64,000 bases of DNA from an uncultured Pelagibacteraceae bacterium. Lineage in GTDB: Bacteria > Pseudomonadota > Alphaproteobacteria > Pelagibacterales > Pelagibacteraceae. Both the position numbers and the translations under genes were made by a program. The stretch covers positions 1-64,000 of the forward strand of contig CABZEY010000001.1 of the NCBI GenBank assembly GCA_902524955.1, given 5' to 3'. The stretch's first letter is position 1. Every line of letters begins with the position of its first letter. Positions 51,732-61,186 of the stretch are shown here, piece after piece. The notes under the pieces are model-generated. The model searched no databases. It was not told the origin of the DNA and was given only the letters and a program-made list of their open reading frames with translations.

Positions 51732-52591
51732 TGGATCTTAAAAATCTTTGGCCAAAAAAAGATGCACCTCCAATAGAAAAAGCTCTTAAATTTATTGAAA
51801 AATATAAATCAAAAAAAATTGTATTAAAATATGGTGGACAAGTAATGGCAAGTGATCAGCTATCTAAAGCTTTTGCTCAAGACGCTGCAATATGTAATCT
51901 TATTGGTTTAAAGAATTTGGTTATCCATGGTGGTGGGCCGCAAATAAAAAAAAAGTTAGAAGCACAAAATATTCAGAGTAAATTTATATTAGGCTTAAGG
52001 GTAACAGATGAGAAAGTTATAAAAATTGTAGAGGATGTATTACTAAATGATATTAATCCAGATTTGGTAAACACAATAAGTTCATTTAATGCTGTTGCAG
52101 AACCGGTAACTGCAAGAAATAAAAATGGAATTTTGAAAGTTACAAAAGCAAAAAATCCTGAGTTGGGTTTCGTGGCTGACCCAGAAGAAATAGACGATGA
52201 AAAACTAAACAGTATAATAAATTCAAATAAGGTGCCTGTAATTGCCCCTATGGGTCTTGGTGATAATAATCAAGTTTATAATATAAATGCAGACACTGCG
52301 GCTGGTACAATAGCAATAAAAATAAAAGCTGAAAGACTGCTACTAATGACAGACGTTCCCGGTGTTAAAGATGAAAAAGGTTCATACATATCAAAATTAA
52401 CAATATTAGAAGCTCAAAAGCTAATTGATAACCAAACAATTACTGGCGGTATGATACCAAAAATACAAACTTGTATTTCAGCTATAAAAAATGGAGTTGG
52501 CGGAGTAGTCATCATTGATGGGACTAGACCTCATGCTGTGCTACATGAGTTATTTACAGACGAAGGAGCCGGTACATTAATTACAAAATGA
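51731..52591 (+). CDS. argB: Acetylglutamate kinase
   Basis: 286 aa. KYGGQVMAS (about 36-44), VIHGGGPQIKKKL (about 65-77) and INADTAAGTIA (about 184-194) mark the amino-acid-kinase fold. Phosphorylates N-acetylglutamate in arginine synthesis. Confidence 0.95.
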   Translation: MDLKNLWPKKDAPPIEKALKFIEKYKSKKIVLKYGGQVMASDQLSKAFAQDAAICNLIGLKNLVIHGGGPQIKKKLEAQNIQSKFILGLRVTDEKVIKIVEDVLLNDINPDLVNTISSFNAVAEPVTARNKNGILKVTKAKNPELGFVADPEEIDDEKLNSIINSNKVPVIAPMGLGDNNQVYNINADTAAGTIAIKIKAERLLLMTDVPGVKDEKGSYISKLTILEAQKLIDNQTITGGMIPKIQTCISAIKNGVGGVVIIDGTRPHAVLHELFTDEGAGTLITK

Positions 52592-53256
52592 AAGAATTAA
52601 ATAAAATTAAATATTGGATTTTTGATTTAGATAATACGCTTTATTCGGCAAATACAAATGTATTTGGGAAAATAGACAAAAAAATGTGTGAATTTATTAT
52701 GGAAAATTTGAAAGTGCCAAGAGACGAAGCTTTAAAAATTAAAAATGAATACTTTCATAATCACGGAACAACTTTGAACGGATTGATGAAAAAACACGAT
52801 ATTGATGCCCATCACTTTTTAGAGTTTGTCCATGATATTGATTACGATTTTTTAAAAGAAAATCCTAAACTTAATCAGCAGATTAAAAAATTGCCTGGAG
52901 AAAAAATTATATTCACAAATGGTTCTAAAAAGCACGCAAAAAGAGTTATTGAGCGTCTAGGAATAGAGAATAATTTTGAAAAAATATTTGACATCGTAGA
53001 TTGTGATTTTATTCCAAAACCCGAGGTTGAGCCTTATCAAAAACTTGTAAAAAAATTTAACATAGAATGCGAAAAGAGTATTTTTTTTGAGGATATTGCA
53101 CGAAATTTAGAACCAGCTTATAACATGAGAATGAAAACAGCATGGATTGAAAGTAACGACCCATATTGTAAAAAAGGATTTGATGGAAATCATATTAATT
53201 ATACTGTAAAAAATCTTACAGACTTTTTAAAACAAACAAATGAATCAATAGGCTAA
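52588..53256 (+). CDS. HAD-type pyrimidine 5'-nucleotidase (SDT1-like)
   Basis: 222 aa. FDLDNTLYS (about 13-21) motif [10 protein letters not shown] (about 109-117) motif II, KP near 152, and [12 protein letters not shown] (about 167-178). The HAD subfamily of pyrimidine 5'-nucleotidases commonly lies between argB and dapD in alphaproteobacteria. Start overlaps the argB stop (ATGA). Confidence 0.88.
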   Translation: MKELNKIKYWIFDLDNTLYSANTNVFGKIDKKMCEFIMENLKVPRDEALKIKNEYFHNHGTTLNGLMKKHDIDAHHFLEFVHDIDYDFLKENPKLNQQIKKLPGEKIIFTNGSKKHAKRVIERLGIENNFEKIFDIVDCDFIPKPEVEPYQKLVKKFNIECEKSIFFEDIARNLEPAYNMRMKTAWIESNDPYCKKGFDGNHINYTVKNLTDFLKQTNESIG

Positions 53257-53258
53257 TA

Positions 53259-54068
53259 ATGGAAAAAATTATTAATGATGCTTGGGAAAATAGAGCTAAT
53301 ATTAGTGTTGCCTCAGATAAATCAATTTTAGATGCAATCAGTAATACAATAGATAAAGTCGACAAAGGTGAAATCAGAATTGCCGAAAAAAAAGAATCCA
53401 GTTGGATAGTCCACCAATGGATTAAAAAAGCAATCTTATTAAGTTTTAAAACAAACGAGATGGATACTCTTACTGGTCCTTATGCAACTTGGTGGGATAA
53501 AGTTAAAGGTAAAACTGCTGGATGGGGTAAAGAGGAATTCAAGAAAGCAAATTTTAGAATGGTACCCAACGGAGTTGTGAGGCATGGATCTTATATAGCA
53601 AAAAATGTTGTACTTATGCCCTCATTCGTCAATATCGGTGCCTATGTAGATGAAGGTTCTATGATTGACACCTGGGCATCAGTCGGATCGTGCGCCCAAG
53701 TTGGGAGAAACTGTCATATATCCGGAGGTGCTGGAATCGGAGGCGTATTAGAACCAATGCAAGCTAATCCTACTATTATAGAAGATAATTGTTTTATTGG
53801 TGCAAGATCTGAAATTGTTGAAGGTGTAATTGTTGGTGAAGGTTCAGTCATTTCAATGGGTGTTTTTATTGGACAATCAACAAAAATAATAAATAGAGAA
53901 ACCGGCGAAACCTTATATGGAAAAATTCCTCCATATTCAGTAGTCGTCCCTGGTTCATTGCCAAGTAAAAATGGCAAAGGTCCAAGCTTATATTGCGCTG
54001 TAATTGTTAAAACAGTTGATGAAAAAACAAGAAGTAAAACTTCTATAAACGATTTATTAAGAGATTAA
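53259..54068 (+). CDS. dapD: Tetrahydrodipicolinate N-succinyltransferase
   Basis: 269 aa. Left-handed beta-helix protein with hexapeptide repeats: [22 protein letters not shown] and [17 protein letters not shown] are the diagnostic stretch. Transfers succinyl in the lysine/meso-diaminopimelate pathway; next step gene dapE follows. Confidence 0.96.
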   Translation: MEKIINDAWENRANISVASDKSILDAISNTIDKVDKGEIRIAEKKESSWIVHQWIKKAILLSFKTNEMDTLTGPYATWWDKVKGKTAGWGKEEFKKANFRMVPNGVVRHGSYIAKNVVLMPSFVNIGAYVDEGSMIDTWASVGSCAQVGRNCHISGGAGIGGVLEPMQANPTIIEDNCFIGARSEIVEGVIVGEGSVISMGVFIGQSTKIINRETGETLYGKIPPYSVVVPGSLPSKNGKGPSLYCAVIVKTVDEKTRSKTSINDLLRD

Positions 54069-54071
54069 TGA

Positions 54072-55232
54072 ATGAGTAAGCTAATTGACGAAATTAGGTT
54101 TACACAAGAACTAATAAGCAAACCAAGCGTTACTCCTAAAGATCTCGGAGCAATGAGTGTAGTAACCAAACATCTAAAAAAGCTTGGATTCAACTGCAAG
54201 TTAATTTCTTTCCAGAAAAAAGGTACAGAAAAAATAATAAATTTGTACGCAAAATATGGGACTAAATCACCAAACTTATGTTTTGCTGGCCATACTGATG
54301 TAGTGCCAGCCGGTGATTTAACGTCATGGTCTTCAAATCCTTTTAAAGCAAAAATAAAAAAAGGCTATTTATTTGGAAGAGGTGTGAGTGATATGAAAGG
54401 AGGAATTGGCTGTTTTATCTCTGCTGTAAGTCAATTTTTAAATGAGAATAAAAAATTTAATGGATCAATCAGCTTTTTAATTACAGGTGATGAAGAAGGA
54501 ATTGCGGTTAATGGGACGAAGAAAGTTGTTGAATACTTAAAAAAGAAAAAAGAAAAAATCGATTTTTGCCTTGTAGGTGAACCTTCAAATCGAAGTAAAT
54601 TGGGTCAAATGATTAAACATGGTAGAAGAGGTAGTATCACAACTTATTTAACGGTTAAAGGTAAACAAGGCCATATTGCATATCCACATGAAGCGCTAAA
54701 TCCTGCAACACCAATTATTAAAATTTTAAATGAATTAAAATCAAAGCCTTTAGATTATGGAAATAAAGATTTTCAGCCTTCTAATTTAGAGATAACAAAA
54801 ATTTACATAGATAATACAGCAGACAATGTAATCCCTGCGAAAGCAAGTGCGACTTTTAATGTAAGATATAATAATCTACATACTTTTACTTCATTAAAAA
54901 AACAAATATCAAAGACAATTAAAAAAATTGAAAAGAAGTTCAAATGCAAAACTGAAGTGAAATTTATTGGTACCGGAACATCCTTTCTTACAAAGCCCAA
55001 TCAAACCGTAAAAAAGATTCAAAAAATAATTCAAAAAGAAACTGGGCAAAAAGCAAAATTGTCAACATCAGGAGGAACTTCTGATGCTAGGTTTATAAAA
55101 GATATTGCCCCGTGTATTGAATTTGGTTTGGTAGGAAATACGATGCACCAGGTAGATGAACGATCTTCAATAAAAGATATGAAAAAACTAAAGTTAATAT
55201 ATCTAAAAATTATAAAAAGTTTTTTTAATTGA
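54072..55232 (+). CDS. dapE: Succinyl-diaminopimelate desuccinylase
   Basis: 386 aa. FAGHTDVVPAG (first metal site, about 72-82), GRGVSDMKGG (about 106-115), ITGDEEG (about 139-145) and the dimerisation domain; HQVDER near the end. Hydrolyses N-succinyl-LL-diaminopimelate. Stop overlaps the next gene (TTGA). Confidence 0.95.
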   Translation: MSKLIDEIRFTQELISKPSVTPKDLGAMSVVTKHLKKLGFNCKLISFQKKGTEKIINLYAKYGTKSPNLCFAGHTDVVPAGDLTSWSSNPFKAKIKKGYLFGRGVSDMKGGIGCFISAVSQFLNENKKFNGSISFLITGDEEGIAVNGTKKVVEYLKKKKEKIDFCLVGEPSNRSKLGQMIKHGRRGSITTYLTVKGKQGHIAYPHEALNPATPIIKILNELKSKPLDYGNKDFQPSNLEITKIYIDNTADNVIPAKASATFNVRYNNLHTFTSLKKQISKTIKKIEKKFKCKTEVKFIGTGTSFLTKPNQTVKKIQKIIQKETGQKAKLSTSGGTSDARFIKDIAPCIEFGLVGNTMHQVDERSSIKDMKKLKLIYLKIIKSFFN

Positions 55233-56152
55233 AAACTTCAATAATCACATCTTTAACATATCAAAATCACGTTACAGGTCCTGGTCATCCAGAAAGAATT
55301 GATCGCGTAAAAGTGATTAATGAAAAACTTAAACAGTTAGACAATAAAATAGAATGGTTCCAACCAAAACCGTTTGATCAAACTATTATTGAAAAAGTAC
55401 ATAATAAGAAATATTTAGATAATATTTCTTTATCATTTCCTAAAAATGGAATTAAATTTTTAGATAGCGATACCATAATATCTCCGGGATCTAAGCAAGC
55501 TACATTGGATGCAGTAGGATCTATAATAATGGGAATAGACCAAGTAAATAGCGGAAAATTTAAAAACACTTTTTGTTCAGTAAGGCCGCCAGGTCACCAT
55601 GCTGAAAGTGATAAAGCTATGGGATTTTGTATATATAATAATGTTGCTGTAGGCGCTTCATATTTGTTGCATCGTTACAAATATAATAAAGTTGCAATAG
55701 TTGATTATGATGTTCACCATGGTAATGGAACTCAAGAAATTTTCTATAATAATCCTAATGTTTTATATATCTCCACACATCAATATCCATTTTATCCAGG
55801 TACAGGGTCTTCTAATGAAAAAGGTTCCTCGGATAATATATTAAATATTCCTTTAGACTCAGGAACTAAAAGTGATGTTTATTTTAATTGCTTCGAACAT
55901 GTTCTTAAAAAATTGAAAAATTTTAAGCCTGAGTTTATTTTACTCTCTTCAGGATTTGATGCACATCGCGATGATCCTTTGGCACAAGTTAATTTAAATT
56001 CTAAAGATTTTTATGAAATTACAAAAAGAATTCTAAACGTTGCAAACGATATTTGCGATGGAAAGGTAGTTTCAATTTTAGAGGGCGGTTATAATCTTAA
56101 TGCGCTGGCAAAAAGTGCTTATGAGCATGTAAGAGCTTTGATTGAAAATTAA
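55229..56152 (+). CDS. Histone deacetylase-like (acetylpolyamine amidohydrolase) family protein
   Basis: 307 aa starting with TTG 55229 that overlaps the dapE stop; no ATG nearby. TGPGHPERIDR, RPPGHHAESDKAMGFCIYNN (twin His) and VDYDVHHGNGTQE (metal Asp/His) are family motifs, with GGYN near the end. Hydrolyses an acetyl-amide bond on small molecules or proteins. Stop overlaps the convergent acetoacetyl-CoA synthetase (TTAA shared). Confidence 0.9.
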   Translation: MKTSIITSLTYQNHVTGPGHPERIDRVKVINEKLKQLDNKIEWFQPKPFDQTIIEKVHNKKYLDNISLSFPKNGIKFLDSDTIISPGSKQATLDAVGSIIMGIDQVNSGKFKNTFCSVRPPGHHAESDKAMGFCIYNNVAVGASYLLHRYKYNKVAIVDYDVHHGNGTQEIFYNNPNVLYISTHQYPFYPGTGSSNEKGSSDNILNIPLDSGTKSDVYFNCFEHVLKKLKNFKPEFILLSSGFDAHRDDPLAQVNLNSKDFYEITKRILNVANDICDGKVVSILEGGYNLNALAKSAYEHVRALIEN

Positions 56153-58083
56153 ATTTTAAGATTTTTAAAAAATTCTAAAATCTCAGGATTTGCCAAAGCA
56201 TCAACGTTATTAATATTCTCTTTATTTAGAATTTTTTTAACTGCAATCTCTACAATTTTTCCACTTTTGGTTCTTGGAATATCAGGACAATTTTTAATTA
56301 CTGATGGAACATGTCTTGGTGAACAATTTTTTCTAATTTTATATTTTATATTTTGAATTAAATTATCACTTAAAGTGAATTTATTTTTTAACTTAACAAA
56401 AAGTATAATTCTTACATCATTTTTGAAATTTTGACCGACAACTAAAGCTTCAGCAACTTCATCAAAACATTCAACCTGCCTATAAATTTCTGATGTTCCA
56501 ATTCTTACACCTCCGGGATTTAATGTAGAGTCAGATCTTCCATAAATTATATATCCATTGTTTTTGGTTCTTTGAATATAATCGGCATGATGCCAAATAT
56601 TTTTATATTTTTCAAAATATGCAGATTTAATTTTTGATTCATCAGGATCATTCCAAAACATTATGGGCATTGATGGAAAAGGTCTTTTTACTACCAATTC
56701 CCCTTTTTCATCATTGAGAATAGAATTCCCTTGCTGGTCATAAATATCAATTTCGATTCCCAGACTTGGACCTTGAATTTCTCCTGCATAAACCGGTTGA
56801 AAGATATTGCCAATAACCAAACATCCCACAACGTCTGTTCCACCACTTATAGATGATAAATGTACATCTTCTTTAATATTTTTGTAAACGTATTCAAAGC
56901 TTTCTGCGACTAAAGGAGATCCAGTGGATGTAATTATTTTTAGATTGCTTAGGTCAAATTCAGAAGCATCATAATTTTCATTTTTTAAATGATCTATATA
57001 TTTTGCACCTACTCCAAACAAATTAAATTTTTCTTCAGAACAATACTTGATTAAAACATCTAATGTTGGATAAAAAGGTGATCCATCATATAAGTATATT
57101 GATGCACCACATGACAATGCTGCGACTTGCCAATTCCACATCATCCATCCAGTAGTCGTGAAATAAAATACCCTATCGTTATCTTTAATATCACAATGAA
57201 TTGAAAGTTCTTTTTTTTGCTCAATTAATGCATTTCCAGCACCATGCACAATACACTTTGGTACTCCAGTAGTACCGCTTGAATATAAAATATAAATAGG
57301 TTGATTGAAGTCAAATTTCTCAAACTTATCGTCTTGATCTGATGACTCTAAAATTTCTTTGAAATTAACATAATCATGGCCTGTTACCTTTGTTTCAATG
57401 TAGTTAAAAACTATGACTTTTTTTATGGTTGGTATTTCTTTTAAAATTTCTGGTATTCGACTTAAAATATCAATTTTTTTTCCATTATAATAATAATAAT
57501 CACAAGTAAAAAGAACCTTTGGCTCAATCTGTCTAAAGCGATCAACCAATCCTTGAACACCAAAATCAGGAGAGCAACTTGACCATATATATCCATTTTT
57601 AGCAGAAGCTAAAAAACCTGTAACCGTTTCAATTGTATTTGGAACGTATCCAGCAACTCGGTCATTCTTCCTAAGACCAATTTTCTTAAGAAAAGATGAT
57701 ATTTTAAAAACATTTTCACGTAGTTGTTTCCATGTAATATTTTCTTTAAAACCACACTCTTTCAATGAGTGAATTGCTAAGTCATCAGTATTTTTAAATA
57801 ATAAATTTTCAGCGAAATTTAATTTTGAATCTTTAAAAAATTTATTTTTATGAAAAACCTTATTTTTTGTGATTACTTCTTTACCTTTAGTACCGATAAT
57901 TTGTGTATAATCCCAGCAATCACTCCAAAAATTTTCAGGATTTTTAATCGACCATTTATATAGTTCTAAAAAACTATCTTTGAAATCAATTCTATATTTT
58001 TTTGATATCTTATCTGTAAATTTTCTTAAATTAGAATTTTTAGTTCTATGCTCATCTGCTTTCCATAAAAATTTATTTTCCAT
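56149..58083 (-). CDS. aacS: Acetoacetyl-CoA synthetase
   Basis: 644 aa from ATG 58083, three bases after the truA stop; the longer frame to 58140 would overlap truA. ANL adenylating domain with YILYSSGTTGVPKCIVHG (P-loop) and YGRSDSTLNPGGVRIG; the N-terminal FTDKISKKY and the overall length (about 650) suit acetoacetyl-CoA rather than acetyl-CoA ligase. Makes acetoacetyl-CoA from acetoacetate. Confidence 0.87.
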   Translation of the reverse strand: MENKFLWKADEHRTKNSNLRKFTDKISKKYRIDFKDSFLELYKWSIKNPENFWSDCWDYTQIIGTKGKEVITKNKVFHKNKFFKDSKLNFAENLLFKNTDDLAIHSLKECGFKENITWKQLRENVFKISSFLKKIGLRKNDRVAGYVPNTIETVTGFLASAKNGYIWSSCSPDFGVQGLVDRFRQIEPKVLFTCDYYYYNGKKIDILSRIPEILKEIPTIKKVIVFNYIETKVTGHDYVNFKEILESSDQDDKFEKFDFNQPIYILYSSGTTGVPKCIVHGAGNALIEQKKELSIHCDIKDNDRVFYFTTTGWMMWNWQVAALSCGASIYLYDGSPFYPTLDVLIKYCSEEKFNLFGVGAKYIDHLKNENYDASEFDLSNLKIITSTGSPLVAESFEYVYKNIKEDVHLSSISGGTDVVGCLVIGNIFQPVYAGEIQGPSLGIEIDIYDQQGNSILNDEKGELVVKRPFPSMPIMFWNDPDESKIKSAYFEKYKNIWHHADYIQRTKNNGYIIYGRSDSTLNPGGVRIGTSEIYRQVECFDEVAEALVVGQNFKNDVRIILFVKLKNKFTLSDNLIQNIKYKIRKNCSPRHVPSVIKNCPDIPRTKSGKIVEIAVKKILNKENINNVDALANPEILEFFKNLKI

Positions 58084-58085
58084 AT

Positions 58086-58823
58086 CTAGTATTCGATAGA
58101 CTCCAAATATAAACCGCATGCAGGAGCAGGTGGAGCGCATTTATTTCTATCTTTTGACCTAAAAGCTTCATCAAGATGTTCTAGGGTCCATTTATTTTCT
58201 CCAACCGCCTTTATAGCACCAACCATAGACCTTACTTGATGTTGTAAAAAAGATCTTGATTTTACCGTATAAATAATCTCGTCATTTAATTTTTTTAAAT
58301 CTGATAATTTAATCTCACGATGAGGTGAAGTAGCAGTACAAGAAGAAGCTCTAAATGTTGTAAAATCATGTGTACCAAGAAATAATTTAGACGCTTTATA
58401 CATTTTTTCAAAGTTTAAAATTTTTGATATGTGCCAAATCTGATTTTCTAAAATTGCTGGAGAAGCTATACGATTTAAAATTTTATATTTGTAAGTTCTC
58501 ATTTTCGCATCTCTGCGTGAGTCAAAATTTTCGTTCACCGAAACTATAGATAATATACTTATATTTTTTTTTTTTAAGAAATGATTAATACCAACAAGAA
58601 CTTTTTTACAGTCCAGTTTTTCATCATAGTCAAAATGAAATACTTGACCTAGTGCATGTACTCCTGAATCTGTTCTTCCAGCACCAAATATTTTTATATT
58701 TTTCATCTGAATACCTAAGAATGATTTTTCTATAAACTGTTGGATTGTGTTTCCGCTGGGTTGTGACTGCCAACCCTCAAAACAAGTACCATTATACTCA
58801 ACAACAGCTTTATAACGAGGCAT
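58086..58823 (-). CDS. truA: tRNA pseudouridine synthase A
   Basis: 245 aa. GAGRTDSGVHALGQVFHF (about 46-63) holds the catalytic Asp. HRDARMRTYKYK-like and SFLQHQVRSMVGAI (about 186-199) follow. Makes pseudouridine at positions 38-40 of tRNA anticodon arms. One-base overlap with fmt. Confidence 0.96.
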   Translation of the reverse strand: MPRYKAVVEYNGTCFEGWQSQPSGNTIQQFIEKSFLGIQMKNIKIFGAGRTDSGVHALGQVFHFDYDEKLDCKKVLVGINHFLKKKNISILSIVSVNENFDSRRDAKMRTYKYKILNRIASPAILENQIWHISKILNFEKMYKASKLFLGTHDFTTFRASSCTATSPHREIKLSDLKKLNDEIIYTVKSRSFLQHQVRSMVGAIKAVGENKWTLEHLDEAFRSKDRNKCAPPAPACGLYLESIEY

Positions 58824-59716
58824 TAATCAAATTTATAACCTTTTATAAATTCTTTTATTTTTTGTCTATTTTTTCCAGGCTTTTGAATTTCTAAGATTTC
58901 AATATATTTATCTTTACAGGCAATAAATAAGCTTTCGTTTTCGATAACAACGTGGCCGGGTTTTTTAGATTTTTTATCAGATAGTTTGCACTCAAAGATT
59001 TTTAATTTATCACTATTATTATAAAAATAACAACCTGGAGAAGGTGTTAAAGCGTGTATTTTTGCAACCACAGTCTCAGCATCAATATTCCATTTGATTT
59101 CTTCGTCTTCTTTAGTAATTTTTTTAGCATATGATTTTAAATTGTGATCTTGTTCCTTAAATTCACAATCAGGATCATTATTTATTTTTTGAATTGCCTC
59201 TATAATTAAATTTGATCCAATTTCTGAAAGTTTTTTTTCTACATCACCATGTTTTGAATAAATATTGATTGGCAAACTTTTAGTTAACAAAACTGGGCCA
59301 CTATCAAGCTCTTTTTCAATTTTCATTATTGAAATACCTGTGAACTTATCTTTGTTCATTAATGATCTTTGAATGGGTGCTGCCCCTCTCCATTTTGGCA
59401 ATAATGAAGCATGTATATTAATAAATTGACACTCTTTTAAGAAAGTATCTGGAATGATCTGTCCATACGCTGTTACAACAGCCAAATTAAACTTCTTTGA
59501 TTTAAAAAATTCTAAATCATAACTTAAATCTTTTGGTGTCCTAACATCTAAGTTGAGTTCATTTGATATTTCGTGAACTGGACTAATTAGTTCTTTCATT
59601 CCTCTTTTTGATTTTTTTGGCGGCTGAGTATACACTGTATCAATTCTAAAATTTTCATTAATTATTTTCAATGCAGGAACAGCAAATTTTGGCGTTCCCA
59701 TAAATGTAATTTTCAT
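58823..59716 (-). CDS. fmt: Methionyl-tRNA formyltransferase
   Basis: 297 aa. FMGTPKFAVPAL, TAYGQIIP, FINIHASLLPKWRGAAPIQ (about 97-115) and SIMKIEKELDSGPVL are family marks. Formylates initiator Met-tRNA. Twelve bases downstream of def. Confidence 0.96.
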   Translation of the reverse strand: MKITFMGTPKFAVPALKIINENFRIDTVYTQPPKKSKRGMKELISPVHEISNELNLDVRTPKDLSYDLEFFKSKKFNLAVVTAYGQIIPDTFLKECQFINIHASLLPKWRGAAPIQRSLMNKDKFTGISIMKIEKELDSGPVLLTKSLPINIYSKHGDVEKKLSEIGSNLIIEAIQKINNDPDCEFKEQDHNLKSYAKKITKEDEEIKWNIDAETVVAKIHALTPSPGCYFYNNSDKLKIFECKLSDKKSKKPGHVVIENESLFIACKDKYIEILEIQKPGKNRQKIKEFIKGYKFD

Positions 59717-59727
59717 AAATTATTTAA

Positions 59728-60246
59728 TTATAAAATTTGTTTTTCTTTTTTTGTTTTAATTAATTTTTTTAAAATCATGTCTTTCTTTAATTTTGATAAA
59801 TAATCTATGAATAATATACCATCACAATGGTCAACTTCGTGTTGAATACAAGTTGATAATAAATCATCAGCATTTATTATTTGAGTTTTACCATTGTAAT
59901 CAAGATATTGAACTTTACATTTGGATGGTCTAGCAACTTCAGCAAAGTGTCCAGGAATAGACAGGCATCCTTCTTCCCTTGAAATTAAATCCTCTGACTT
60001 CCAAAGTATTTTTGGATTTATAATATACAATGGTTTTTTTGGCTCATCTTCTTTTGCAAGATCAATTACAATTACTCTTTTTAAAATTCCGACCTGTGGT
60101 GCAGCTAATCCAATTCCTGGTGCCCGGTACATTGTTTCAAGCATATTATCCATTAAGCGTTGAAGACTCTCATCAACGTTTTTTACATCATTAGATTTTT
60201 TTCTCAAAATAGGATCAGGCTCTTTAACAATCTCTAAAATCGACAT
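59728..60246 (-). CDS. def: Peptide deformylase
   Basis: 172 aa from ATG 60246, right after the recR stop; a GTG at 60258 is in frame but would overlap recR. Motifs: GIGLAAPQVG (44-53), EGCLSIPG (92-99, metal Cys94), QHEVDH (135-140, metal His136 and His140). Removes the N-formyl group of nascent proteins. Partner of fmt. Confidence 0.96.
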   Translation of the reverse strand: MSILEIVKEPDPILRKKSNDVKNVDESLQRLMDNMLETMYRAPGIGLAAPQVGILKRVIVIDLAKEDEPKKPLYIINPKILWKSEDLISREEGCLSIPGHFAEVARPSKCKVQYLDYNGKTQIINADDLLSTCIQHEVDHCDGILFIDYLSKLKKDMILKKLIKTKKEKQIL

Positions 60247-60247
60247 T

Positions 60248-60865
60248 TCATTTTTCACTTATAGAGTTTCTATATTTAAAAGCAGAAAATAAAGTGCCAT
60301 CATCTAAATATTCAATTTCACTACCAACCGGCAATCCGTGGGCTAATTTAGTTATTTTTACATTATGACCTTTTAAACTGTCGTTAATGTAATGTGCTGT
60401 AGTTTGTCCCTCAATGGTTGCAGATGTTGCAATAATCACTTCTTTGACATTGTTTTTTTTAACTCTCTCTATTAAAGAATTTATTAAGAGCGTCTCTGGA
60501 TCAGAACCATTAAGTGCAGATAATGTACCACCTAGAATATGATAATGTCCTTTATATATGTTTGTGGCCTCCATTGCCCACATGTCTGCAATATTTTCAA
60601 CAATACATAATTGTTCATAAGAATTACTAATATAATGACACTTTTTGATAGTACAATTTGCACTTGATGATTTAATTGCTCCACATATTTCACATCTCAA
60701 AATTTCAGAGTGCGCTTTTGAAAGTGTCTCAGCTAAAGGCTTGATTAAGTTATCTTTATTTTTTAACAAGTATAATGCTATTCTTCTTGCAGATTTTGGT
60801 CCCAGACCAGGTAATCTGGAAATTAAACTAATTAAATTTTCAAGTATGGGTTCAATTAATTTCAT
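60248..60865 (-). CDS. recR: Recombination protein RecR
   Basis: 205 aa. LPGLGPKSARRIALYLL (helix-hairpin-helix start), a Cys4 zinc finger (CEICGAI... C, C), and the Toprim core VIIATSATIEGQTTAHYI. DNA gap repair with RecFO. Note SATIEGQTTA in place of the usual NPTVEGEATA. Confidence 0.95.
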   Translation of the reverse strand: MKLIEPILENLISLISRLPGLGPKSARRIALYLLKNKDNLIKPLAETLSKAHSEILRCEICGAIKSSSANCTIKKCHYISNSYEQLCIVENIADMWAMEATNIYKGHYHILGGTLSALNGSDPETLLINSLIERVKKNNVKEVIIATSATIEGQTTAHYINDSLKGHNVKITKLAHGLPVGSEIEYLDDGTLFSAFKYRNSISEK

Positions 60866-60868
60866 TTA

Positions 60869-61186
60869 TTACATTGGAAATTTAAATCCAGGAGGCATTT
60901 GTATGCCGCCAGTTATTTTGGACATTTCTTCTTGTGTTTTAGCCTCAGCTGCTTTTTTTGCGCTATTAGCTGCTGCTACTAATAAATCTTCAATCACAGC
61001 TTTCTGCTCTTTTAAGATTTCGTCACTAATATCAATTTTTACAACTTCAAAGTTTCCATTCATTTGTATTTTTACAGCTCCGCCACCAGAAACTCCCTCT
61101 GCAATCACATTTTTTAGACCATCTTTTGCTTCCATCATTTTCTGCTGCATTTCTTGTGCCTGTTTAAGCATTTTACTAAAATCCAT
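60869..61186 (-). CDS. ybaB: YbaB/EbfC family nucleoid-associated protein
   Basis: 105 aa. MLKQAQEMQQKM...KDGLKNVIAEGVSGGGAVKI is the family pattern. Stop of dnaX abuts its ATG (TAAATG). The order dnaX-ybaB-recR is conserved widely in bacteria. Confidence 0.95.
   Translation of the reverse strand: MDFSKMLKQAQEMQQKMMEAKDGLKNVIAEGVSGGGAVKIQMNGNFEVVKIDISDEILKEQKAVIEDLLVAAANSAKKAAEAKTQEEMSKITGGIQMPPGFKFPM

Noticed and set aside
58084-58140. Longer acetoacetyl-CoA synthetase start
   Set aside because: Overlaps truA coding sequence and adds residues unrelated to the family; ATG 58083 is just after the truA stop.
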